A stretch of 6,367 nt of DNA, taken from positions 1 through 6,367 of the forward strand of contig DDES01000101.1 of the NCBI GenBank assembly GCA_002336765.1. The letters are read 5' to 3'. Of this stretch, positions 1 through 6,065 are shown one piece after another. The notes under the pieces were generated by a model. That model was not told the DNA's origin. It made no database searches and saw only the letters and a list, made by a program, of their open reading frames with translations. The stretch comes from Novosphingobium sp. UBA1948 (GTDB lineage Bacteria > Pseudomonadota > Alphaproteobacteria > Sphingomonadales > Sphingomonadaceae). Every line of letters starts with the position of its first letter. The first letter of the stretch is position 1. The position numbers and the translations under genes were made by a program.

Positions 1-1307
1 CGCTGGAGCGCGAGCGCAACCTTGCCGCCGCGCGCGGCGATGCCGGCGCCTTGAACGCGGCGGTGGCCGCGGCGGAGCGCGATCTTGAGGTGGCAGTGGC
101 GGATCTGCGCGCTGCCAATCCGCGCTATTTCGAACTGGCCATGCCGCAGCCGGTCGGGCTGGCCAAAGCACGGGCGGGTCTGGCCAGCGGACAGGCGCTG
201 GTGATGCCGGTTGCCGCGAATGACCGCATGACGGTGCTGGTGTTGACCGCCAAGGGCCTGCGCGTGACGCAGGCGCCGCTGCCCTATGCGCCGATGATTG
301 TCGCCTTGCGCAGCCTGCGCGGGGCGGTGGAGGAAGGGCGCCAGCCCGATGGGCAGGCGGCATGGTTGCTGGGCGGGGCCATGTTCAACCGCGATACGTT
401 GGCGGCGCTGCGCGGTGTGCGCGAGGTGAGCCTGCTGGGGTCGGGCATAATCTCGACGGTGCCTGCCGCCATGCTGCTGACCGCGCCGCCGCGTGGCAGC
501 GATCCGCGCCAGCAGCCCTATGCGCTGCGCCGCTTTGCCTTTGCCACGCGCCCCGGCCTGATCGGCGGGGTGGAGGCGATGGGGCCGGTGCGGACGGGCT
601 TTCTGGGCGTCGGCGCGCCAATACTGGGGGAGCAGGTGTTGGGGGCGCAGGCGCCTGCCCTGCGCGGGGCAAAGGTGGTGATGCGCGGCGGCATGGCGGA
701 TGCGGCATCCTTGCGCGATCTGCCCAGCCTGCCGCGCGCTGCCGAGGAACTGGCCGATCTGGCCCGCGCATGGCCGACGCAGGCCCGCCTGCTGACCGGC
801 GCCAAGGCCACCGAACAGGCTCTGCGCGCCGAAGATCTCGAACGCTATGGCGTGATGGCCTTTGCCACGCACGGGCTGACCGGCGGGGAACTGGGCAGTC
901 TCAACGAACCGGCGCTGGTGCTGACCCCGCCCGCCACCACGCTGGCCAGCGAGAATGACGGCTTGCTCACCGCTTCGGAAGTGGCGGGGCTGCGGCTGGA
1001 TGCCGATTGGGTGATCCTTTCGGCCTGCAATTCGGGTGGCGCGGAACAGGCGGGCGCGGGCGGCTTTTCGGGGTTGGCGCGCGGTTTCATACAGGCGGGT
1101 GCGCGCAATCTGCTGGTCTCGCTCTGGCCGCTGCGCGATGATGCGGCGGCGCGGATTTCGGTGGGCACGGTGCGCGGCGTTGCCTCGGGCCTGTCGCGGG
1201 CCGAGGCCTTGCGGCGGGCGATGCTGGCGATGATCGCCGACCGGTCGGTGCCCGATGGCGGCAATCCTGCGATCTGGGCTCCCTTTACACTGGTGTCGCA
1301 ACGATGA
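1..1307 (+). CDS. CHAT-domain caspase-like protease, C-terminal part (5' truncated by window edge)
   Basis: The frame is open to the left edge (first full codon at 3), so the start lies outside the window; the TTG at 51 is not a credible start. The visible protein opens with an Ala/Glu/Arg-rich helical stretch, like the end of the TPR or coiled-coil region that usually precedes a CHAT domain (clan CD, caspase/separase-like peptidases). Counting the TTG codon as residue 1, the catalytic His is H274 in FATHG (codon at 870) and the nucleophile is C326 in LSACNSG (codon at 1026). The segment GLARGFIQAGARNLLVSLWP (340-359) and the ending WAPFTLV are typical of the family, so the dyad looks active. 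No signal peptide can be judged. The stop overlaps the response regulator start by 4 nt (ATGA), implying cotranscription and coupled translation. The substrate is unknown. The CHAT assignment is secure; proteolytic activity is inferred. Confidence 0.9.
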   Translation, partial: LERERNLAAARGDAGALNAAVAAAERDLEVAVADLRAANPRYFELAMPQPVGLAKARAGLASGQALVMPVAANDRMTVLVLTAKGLRVTQAPLPYAPMIVALRSLRGAVEEGRQPDGQAAWLLGGAMFNRDTLAALRGVREVSLLGSGIISTVPAAMLLTAPPRGSDPRQQPYALRRFAFATRPGLIGGVEAMGPVRTGFLGVGAPILGEQVLGAQAPALRGAKVVMRGGMADAASLRDLPSLPRAAEELADLARAWPTQARLLTGAKATEQALRAEDLERYGVMAFATHGLTGGELGSLNEPALVLTPPATTLASENDGLLTASEVAGLRLDADWVILSACNSGGAEQAGAGGFSGLARGFIQAGARNLLVSLWPLRDDAAARISVGTVRGVASGLSRAEALRRAMLAMIADRSVPDGGNPAIWAPFTLVSQR

Positions 1308-2011
1308 GCGCGCCCACTATCCTGCCGCCCCGCATTCTTCTGGTGGAGGACGAGGCCGATAGCGCCGCGCTGGTGATGGAAACACTGGCGGGCGAGGGTT
1401 GGACGGCGGATTGGTGCGACAATGGCGAGGCTGGGCTGCGCGCGGCGGCGGTCCAGCCCTATGATGTTATCATTCTTGACCGCATGCTGCCCCAGATCGA
1501 AGGCCTGTCCATCGTGCGGCGGTTGCGGGCGGCGGGGATTTCGGTGCCGGTGCTGATGCTCTCGGCGCTGGCGCGGGGGGAAAACCGCGCCGAGGGGCTG
1601 GATGCGGGGGCCGATGACTATCTGGCCAAGCCCTTCGAGTCGGTCGAGCTGATCGCCCGCCTGCGCGCGTTGATCCGCCGGGCGACCAATGCGACGCCGG
1701 GCGCGGTGATGATCTATGGCGATATCGAGCTGCATGTGAAAGCGCGCAACGCCCATCGGCAGGGCAAGCATGTCGCCCTGTCCCCGCGCGAGTTCGAGAT
1801 CCTGAAATTCATGATGGATCACGCGGGCGATATCGTCACCCGCGAGATGCTGCTGCGCGAGGTATGGAACCTTGCCTTCGATCCGCAGACCAATGTGATC
1901 GATGTGTCGATGAGCCGCTTGCGCCAGCGGCTTGACGAGGGGTTTGATACGCCCGCCATCGAGACCGTGCGCGGAGCGGGCTACCGGCTGGTGGGCGGGC
2001 TTGTGCCATGA
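1304..2011 (+). CDS. OmpR/PhoB-family response regulator transcription factor
   Basis: A 235-residue two-domain regulator, the usual length for the family. The N-terminal receiver domain (about 10-125) has the acidic pair E15/D16, phosphoacceptor D59 in IILDRMLP, switch residue S87 in LMLSA, and K109 in the AKPF motif. The C-terminal winged helix (about 138-232) has the SPREFEIL helix, a recognition region NVIDVSMSRLRQRLD, and the closing RGAGYRL wing. It should be phosphorylated by the kinase encoded next to it and bind DNA as a dimer, typically at direct repeats. The ATG at 1304 lies inside the ATGA overlap with the CHAT gene, and no strong Shine-Dalgarno precedes it, so translation is probably coupled. 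Its own stop overlaps the kinase start in the same ATGA manner. Targets are unknown, so no specific gene symbol is given. Confidence 0.96.
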   Translation: MSAPTILPPRILLVEDEADSAALVMETLAGEGWTADWCDNGEAGLRAAAVQPYDVIILDRMLPQIEGLSIVRRLRAAGISVPVLMLSALARGENRAEGLDAGADDYLAKPFESVELIARLRALIRRATNATPGAVMIYGDIELHVKARNAHRQGKHVALSPREFEILKFMMDHAGDIVTREMLLREVWNLAFDPQTNVIDVSMSRLRQRLDEGFDTPAIETVRGAGYRLVGGLVP

Positions 2012-3402
2012 CGGCAGCGTTGCGCCTGCGGTCCTCGCTGGTGGTGGCGGTGGCGGTGCGGGTCGCGCTGGCCACCGCGATCACCACGGCGCTGGTCTTT
2101 GCCGCGCTGTGGGTGGAAATGCGGCAGGCCTCGCGCGATCTGGTGCAAGGCGCGATCGACACCGATCTGGCGGGGCTGGTCGATGCCTATGGTTCGCACG
2201 GGCCGCAGGGCCTTGCCGACCGGATCGGGGAAAGGCTGGCCTTCAGCCCCGACCCTGCGCAGGGTAACGGGGGCGAGGTGCTGTTTTACCGGCTGGAGGA
2301 TGCGGGCGGGCGGGTGCTGGCGGGCAATCTGGCCGCATGGCCACAGGCGCGCGCCGAAGTGTCCGAAGCGGGCGAGATGCGGATCGCGGGCGGGGTGCCG
2401 GTGCAATATCGCGTCACCCTGCTGCGCGGGCGGATGCGCTTGCTGGTGGGGCGTTCGGTGGCGGCGCGCGAGGCGATGCTGGGGCGCATGGCGGCGCTGT
2501 TCGGTGTGGCGCTGGTGGCGCTGGTGGCGCTGGCATGGGGCATCGGGCGGGTGGCGGCGCGCAGCCTCGGGCGGCGGATCGCGGCGATCAACGCGGTGTT
2601 CGGCAGCTTTGGCCGCGAGGGGGCCGGAGATCGCGCGCCGGTCTCGCATCGTGGCGACGAGATCGACGCGCTCTCGGGCCATCTCAACACGGTGCTGGAC
2701 CGCATCGCGCTGTTGCTGGTGGCGCGCAAGGAATTGTCCGACGCCATCGCGCATGAGACGCGCTCGCCGCTGATGCATATTGGCGCGAGGATTGCCCGCG
2801 CCCGCGCCACCGGTCTGGAGGCGGGGGCCGACCAGCAACTCGATGCCGCTCAGGGCGATATCCGCAACCTGCAACGCATGCTCGACACGTTGCTCGACAT
2901 TGCCTCGAGCGAGGCGCAGCGCGGCGAGATGAACAGCCTGCCCGAGATGGATCTGGCCGAGGTGGCGAGCCGTCTGGCCGAACTCTACGAGCCGACCGCC
3001 GAGGACATGGGGATCACCTTCATCGCCCGCATCGCCCCCCATGTGCCGATGCGCGGTGAACCGGTGCAAATGTCGAGCCTGATCGTCAACCTGCTCGACA
3101 ATGCCTTCAAATATGGCGCCGATGGCAGGATCATCCGCCTGATCGTCGAACCCGGCCCGCGTCTGGTGGTGGAGGATGAGGGGACCGGCATTCCGCCCGA
3201 GCGGCGCGAGGCGATCTTCGAGCGTTTCACCCGCGCGCACCAGCGCGGCAAGGGGCATGGGCTGGGTCTGGCGCTGGTACGGGCGATTGCGGAACGCCAC
3301 GGGCTTGCTATCAAGGTGGAATCAACGATTCCCGCCGGACCAGACGCCGGATCACAGGAAGACCATGAACAGGCAAAAGGTGCCCGCTTTGTTGTGGGCT
3401 AG
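2008..3402 (+). CDS. Two-component sensor histidine kinase (HAMP-HisKA-HATPase)
   Basis: A 464-residue inner-membrane kinase, the likely partner of the preceding regulator. TM1 spans about 10-36 and TM2 about 160-180, enclosing a periplasmic sensor of about 120 residues that I do not recognise. A HAMP-like linker (about 180-238) follows. The HisKA H-box has H249 in AHETRSPL; the Leu usual two residues after the His is Thr here, while E250 and S253, in the positions linked to phosphatase activity, are kept. The ATPase domain shows the N-box (N361, N365, K368), the G1 box around D390-G392-G394, the F-box ERFTRA, and a GHGLGLAL G2 box near 416-423. The C-terminus is odd: after KVES a run of about 16 polar residues precedes a GARFVV strand, and this end overlaps the next gene by 38 nt. 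The start is in an ATGA overlap with the regulator. Confidence 0.95.
   Translation: MTAALRLRSSLVVAVAVRVALATAITTALVFAALWVEMRQASRDLVQGAIDTDLAGLVDAYGSHGPQGLADRIGERLAFSPDPAQGNGGEVLFYRLEDAGGRVLAGNLAAWPQARAEVSEAGEMRIAGGVPVQYRVTLLRGRMRLLVGRSVAAREAMLGRMAALFGVALVALVALAWGIGRVAARSLGRRIAAINAVFGSFGREGAGDRAPVSHRGDEIDALSGHLNTVLDRIALLLVARKELSDAIAHETRSPLMHIGARIARARATGLEAGADQQLDAAQGDIRNLQRMLDTLLDIASSEAQRGEMNSLPEMDLAEVASRLAELYEPTAEDMGITFIARIAPHVPMRGEPVQMSSLIVNLLDNAFKYGADGRIIRLIVEPGPRLVVEDEGTGIPPERREAIFERFTRAHQRGKGHGLGLALVRAIAERHGLAIKVESTIPAGPDAGSQEDHEQAKGARFVVG
2506..2532 (+). repeat. Three tandem 9-nt repeats within the kinase TM2 coding region
   Basis: Three exact consecutive copies of GTGGCGCTG encode Val-Ala-Leu three times in the second transmembrane helix of the histidine kinase (about residues 167-175). 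The repeat is in frame, so gain or loss of one unit would lengthen or shorten the helix by three residues without a frameshift. Confidence 0.9.
3356..3361 (+). promoter_or_regulatory. Shine-Dalgarno for the small exported protein
   Basis: AGGAAG lies just upstream of the ATG at 3365 (5 nt from AGGA to the ATG), within the 3' coding region of the histidine kinase. It supports this ATG over the in-frame upstream codons of the same reading frame (open from 3176), because a signal peptide begins exactly here. Confidence 0.75.
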
Positions 3403-3946
3403 CGGCATTCTGGCTTTGGCTCTTGGGCCTGCCCTGGCCACGCCTGCTGCGGCCGGTGTGGACGAGATCGCCGCCGCGCTGGCCGCGGGCGAAGCTGCCG
3501 TGGGGCGCCATGATGGTGACGCGTTGATGGCGGCGGCCGACGCGCTGGCCTTGACCCGCGCCAGACCGGTCGAGGGCGAGGCCGATCTGGTGCCTGCGTG
3601 GCGTGCGCTCGCCCTGCAATGGGGCGCCAAGCCCACGCAACCGGCGGTGTGGCGCGGGCGGGCGCTGGGCGCGGGCTATCGCACGATCACCTTGCCCGCG
3701 CATGGCACGTTCCACACGCGGCAGGTGTTTGTCGGCGGCAAGAAGGCGCGGGTGGAGATGGTGGCCACCGCCGCCAGCGCGCTCAGTCTGGTGGTGCAGG
3801 ATGATACCAGCGCGCCGGTGTGCCAGCGCGAAGGTGTGGCGGCGCAATTTACCTGCGCGTGGGTGCCGGTCTTCTCGCTGGCGCATGACATCACCATCGC
3901 CAGCAAGGCGGCCACCCCCGCGCGGCTTTACCTCATCACCGATTGA
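3365..3946 (+). CDS. Small exported protein of unknown function (putative periplasmic)
   Basis: A 193-residue protein that I cannot assign to a named family. It has a Sec-type signal peptide: basic start MNRQK, hydrophobic core about 8-25, and a likely cleavage near ATPAAA/G (residue 30). The mature part starts with an Ala-rich helical region (about 32-85). A hydrophobic, beta-rich region follows (about 95-193), including VFVGGKKARVEMV and LSLVVQDD, with only two cysteines (C153, C164) that could form a disulfide. This second part resembles the small beta-sandwich add-on domains seen in secreted proteins, but only by impression. The start is supported by AGGAAG at 3356. It overlaps the kinase gene by 38 nt and ends the operon, so it may modulate the kinase sensor domain; that is inference from position only. 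Confidence 0.8.
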   Translation: MNRQKVPALLWASGILALALGPALATPAAAGVDEIAAALAAGEAAVGRHDGDALMAAADALALTRARPVEGEADLVPAWRALALQWGAKPTQPAVWRGRALGAGYRTITLPAHGTFHTRQVFVGGKKARVEMVATAASALSLVVQDDTSAPVCQREGVAAQFTCAWVPVFSLAHDITIASKAATPARLYLITD

Positions 3947-3965
3947 TCGCCCGCTATTCGGACCG

Positions 3966-5714
3966 CTAGTCCCCCTTGGCCAGCCCCATCGGCAGGCGCG
4001 GATCGATCACGCCTTGCAGCGTATAGCCCTTTTGCGGCGCGCCATCGATCACCGGTGTGCCCACCATGATCGCCGCGATATGGTTGACGGTGGGGCGCTC
4101 CACCATCCTGTGTCCGCGCGCGGCCAGCGCCGCCAGCGTGTCCGCGCTCATGCCCCAGCGCTCGTAATAGGTCTCGTCGGGCAACCATTGCTGGTGGAAG
4201 CGCGGGGCATGGACCGCCTCGGACAGGTCCATGCCGTAATCCACCACATTCATCACCACCTGCAACACGCCGGTCGGAATCTGGCTGCCGCCCGGGGTGC
4301 CAACCACCATCGCCAGCTTGCCATCCTTGGTCAGGATCGTGGGCGCCATCGACGAAAGCGGCCGCTTGCCCGCGCCGATCGCGTTGTTTGGCCCCTCGAC
4401 AAGGCCATACATGTTCGGCTCGCCCGGCTTGGCGGAGAAATCGTCCATCTCGTCATTGAGCAGGATGCCCGTGCCCGGCACCGTCACCCGCGCGCCGAAC
4501 CAGTCGTTGAGTGTGTAGGTGACCGAGACGGCGTTACCCTGTTTGTCGACGATGGAATAATGCGTGGTGTTCGCGCCTTCCTTGGCCGCGCCCACCCCGC
4601 CGAGGCTGAGCGAGGGTGTGGCCTTCTCGCCGATTCCCGCGCGCAGGGCGTCGGTATAGGCTGGCGCGGTGAAGCGCGCGGTGTCTACCTTCACGAAATC
4701 GGGATCGCCCAGATTGAGATTGCGGTCATGATAGGCGCGGCGCAGCGCCTCGATGGTGAGATGGGTGGCCGCCGCCGAGTGGAAGCCCAGCTTGGAGAGA
4801 TCATAGCCCGACAGGATGCCCAGCGTCTCGCAGATGACGATGCCGCCCGAGCTGGGCGGGGGCGCGGAAATCACGTGATAGCCGCGATAGTCGCATTCGA
4901 GCGGCGCCATCCGGCGCACCTTGTAACCGGCGAAGTCGGCGGGCTGGAAAATGCCGCCATTCGCCTTGCTGGCGCCCACGAATTTGGCGGCGACAGCGCC
5001 CTTGTAGAAAGCGGCCTCGCCCCCCTTGGCCACGGCTTCGAGCGAGCGGGCGAGATCGGCCTGCACCAGACGTTCCCCTGCGCGGAAGGGGCGACCTTTG
5101 TTGAGGAAGATTGCGGCGCTGGGGGCGTCCTTGCGGAAATCCGCCTCCGCCTCGGCCAGCATCGCCGCATCGCCCAAATCGAGCACAAAGCCCGCGCGGG
5201 CCAGCTTGATCGCTGGCGCCAGCAGCGCGGCGCGGCCCTTGGCGCCCTTCATCCGCCCCCATTGCTCGCGCGCCAGTTCCAGCCCCGCCACGGTGCCCGG
5301 AATGCCCGCCGCCAGATAGCCGCGTGTGGAGAGTCCGGGGATCACCTTGCCCGCCTTGTCGAGATACATGGTGGGCGTGGCGCGGGCGGGCGCCGTTTCG
5401 CGGAAATCGAGAAAGCGCGTGGTGCCATCGGCCAGACGCAGCGTCATAAAGCCGCCACCGCCGATATTGCCTGCCTCGGGAAAGGTGACGGCCAGCGCAT
5501 AGCCCACCGCCACGGCCGCATCCACCGCATTGCCGCCCTTGCGCAGCACGTCCAGCCCCGCCTCGGTGGCAAGGCGATGCGCGGAAACCGCCATCGCCTG
5601 CCGGCCTGCGGCGGGGGCCGGCGCGGCGGCGTGAAGCGGGGCGGACAGCATCAGCGCCAGCGTGATCGGGGTGGCCAAGGCGCGGGCAAGATTGCGGGTG
5701 GTGCAGACAGGCAT
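3966..5714 (-). CDS. ggt: Gamma-glutamyltransferase (glutathione hydrolase) proenzyme
   Basis: A 582-residue Ntn-hydrolase precursor. GGT hydrolyses glutathione and other gamma-glutamyl compounds or transfers the gamma-glutamyl group to acceptors, and cleaves itself into large and small subunits. The N-terminus is a Sec signal peptide (cleavage near LHAAA, about 29-31), implying a periplasmic enzyme. The large subunit ends at N382 and the nucleophile is T383 in TTHYS, giving a small subunit of 200 residues. Substrate-pocket residues match the E. coli enzyme: R105 in FRETAP, N403, E422 (Gln in E. coli), D425 in MDDFSAKPG, S454-S455 in PLSSM, and the oxyanion glycines G475-G476. The lid loop around Y436 (PNMYGLV) is present. 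An in-frame upstream ATG at 5852 would add 46 residues before the signal peptide; the ATG at 5714 is preferred because it has AAGAGGA before it. The gene converges on the plus-strand operon. Confidence 0.96.
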   Translation of the reverse strand: MPVCTTRNLARALATPITLALMLSAPLHAAAPAPAAGRQAMAVSAHRLATEAGLDVLRKGGNAVDAAVAVGYALAVTFPEAGNIGGGGFMTLRLADGTTRFLDFRETAPARATPTMYLDKAGKVIPGLSTRGYLAAGIPGTVAGLELAREQWGRMKGAKGRAALLAPAIKLARAGFVLDLGDAAMLAEAEADFRKDAPSAAIFLNKGRPFRAGERLVQADLARSLEAVAKGGEAAFYKGAVAAKFVGASKANGGIFQPADFAGYKVRRMAPLECDYRGYHVISAPPPSSGGIVICETLGILSGYDLSKLGFHSAAATHLTIEALRRAYHDRNLNLGDPDFVKVDTARFTAPAYTDALRAGIGEKATPSLSLGGVGAAKEGANTTHYSIVDKQGNAVSVTYTLNDWFGARVTVPGTGILLNDEMDDFSAKPGEPNMYGLVEGPNNAIGAGKRPLSSMAPTILTKDGKLAMVVGTPGGSQIPTGVLQVVMNVVDYGMDLSEAVHAPRFHQQWLPDETYYERWGMSADTLAALAARGHRMVERPTVNHIAAIMVGTPVIDGAPQKGYTLQGVIDPRLPMGLAKGD

Positions 5715-5718
5715 GGGA

Positions 5719-5725
5719 TCCTCTT
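5719..5725 (-). promoter_or_regulatory. Shine-Dalgarno deciding the ggt start
   Basis: On the minus strand AAGAGGA lies four bases before the ATG at 5714. This, and the signal peptide that begins at that ATG, decides the start against the upstream in-frame ATG at 5852. Confidence 0.75.
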
Positions 5726-5872
5726 GCGTGTTCTGGGACGATGGGCTGGGCGGATAGGTTGGCGCGATTCTATGCGCCCTGTGGCCGGTTTGCACCAGCC
5801 GCTTGCTCACAATCGCGTAAATTCGGCGGGTCTGCCTTTGTGCGCGGCGCAAGACTATATGGCGGAAGCGGC

Positions 5873-5900
5873 TGAAATCGGGCCAATTTCACCATTGGTC
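5873..5900. promoter_or_regulatory. Overlapping inverted repeats, possible operator
   Basis: TGAAAT at 5873-5878 and ATTTCA at 5886-5891 form a perfect 6-bp dyad with a 7-nt spacer. A second dyad overlaps it: GGCCAAT (5881-5887) pairs with ATTGGTC (5894-5900) with one G-T mismatch. The two cannot form at once as hairpins. The position between divergent genes suits a regulator-binding site, but repeats of this length also arise by chance, and no known consensus was matched. Confidence 0.3.
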
Positions 5901-5911
5901 GCCCTGCCCGC

Positions 5912-5933
5912 TAGACATAAAAGCGACATAAAA
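5912..5933 (+). promoter_or_regulatory. Pho-box-like tandem direct repeat (11-bp period)
   Basis: The 9-mer GACATAAAA occurs exactly twice, at 5914-5922 and 5925-5933, 11 bp apart, which is one helical turn. OmpR/PhoB-family regulators bind such 11-bp direct repeats. Against the PhoB half-site CTGTCATAAAA, each 11-nt unit (5912-5922 and 5923-5933) matches at 8 positions, and both share the same T-to-A change in the core. The site is about 130 bp before the TonB receptor start. The repeat itself is certain; its identity as a PhoB or related site is a hypothesis. Confidence 0.4.
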
Positions 5934-6056
5934 CACCCGCCAATACGCAAAAGTGAGCATGGCTTGCTGCGCCGCACCATCCCACACCAGCCTTCGGGAT
6001 CGACCCTCGCAGGGGCGCACCCCCCGCAGGGTTTGACAACCATTCACACACAAGTG

Positions 6057-6060
6057 AGGG
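6057..6060 (+). promoter_or_regulatory. Shine-Dalgarno deciding the TonB-receptor start
   Basis: AGGG lies five bases before the ATG at 6066. Another ATG at 6062 overlaps but is in a different frame that closes after about 24 codons, so 6066, which starts a proper signal peptide, is the start. Confidence 0.7.
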
Positions 6061-6065
6061 CATGG

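Larger units (their letters stand above)
5715..6065. other. Divergent ggt / TonB-receptor intergenic control region
   Basis: A stretch of 351 bp between two divergently transcribed genes. Its middle (about 5850-5960) is clearly richer in A/T than the flanking genes, as expected for promoters. It contains overlapping inverted repeats (5873-5900) and a 9-nt direct repeat with an 11-bp period (5914-5933). I found no convincing paired -35/-10 boxes in either direction. A TTGACA at 6033 is too close to the receptor start, and a TAGAAT-like box on the minus strand at 5767-5772 lacks a good -35. No RNA gene or riboswitch fold was recognised. Confidence 0.7.

Noticed and set aside
845..1822. Minus-strand open frame of 325 codons across the CHAT and regulator genes
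   Set aside because: It runs antisense across two well-supported genes, has low-complexity composition and no recognisable motif.
1981..3300. Long open frame on the minus strand (439 codons) opposite the histidine kinase
   Set aside because: It is rich in His, Arg, Pro and Gln, shows no domain, and mirrors the GC-rich kinase codons; the plus-strand kinase has all expected motifs.
3176..3364. Longer form of the small exported protein starting at 3176
   Set aside because: This part overlaps the conserved ATPase motifs of the kinase in another frame, and the signal peptide and Shine-Dalgarno point to 3365.
3947..3973. Terminator between the convergent operon and ggt
   Set aside because: Only a 4-bp GGAC/GTCC stem with a 5-nt loop is visible, with no T-run on either strand; the gap is just 19 bp.
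5767..5795. TAGAAT on the minus strand as a ggt -10 box
   Set aside because: At 17 bp spacing the -35 hexamer would be GTGCAA, a poor match, so it is not annotated as a promoter.
5715..5852. N-terminal extension of GGT from an upstream in-frame ATG at 5852
   Set aside because: It would bury the signal peptide behind 46 residues and lacks the well-placed AAGAGGA that precedes the ATG at 5714.
6012..6041. Small hairpins GGGG-CGCA-CCCC and GGTT-TGAC-AACC before the receptor gene
   Set aside because: Four-bp stems are expected by chance in GC-rich sequence, and they do not form a recognisable riboswitch or terminator.
6033..6061. TTGACA as the -35 box of a receptor promoter
   Set aside because: A -10 box at the usual distance would fall on GAGGGC, in the Shine-Dalgarno, and the transcript would start at the coding region; no A/T-rich -10 is present.
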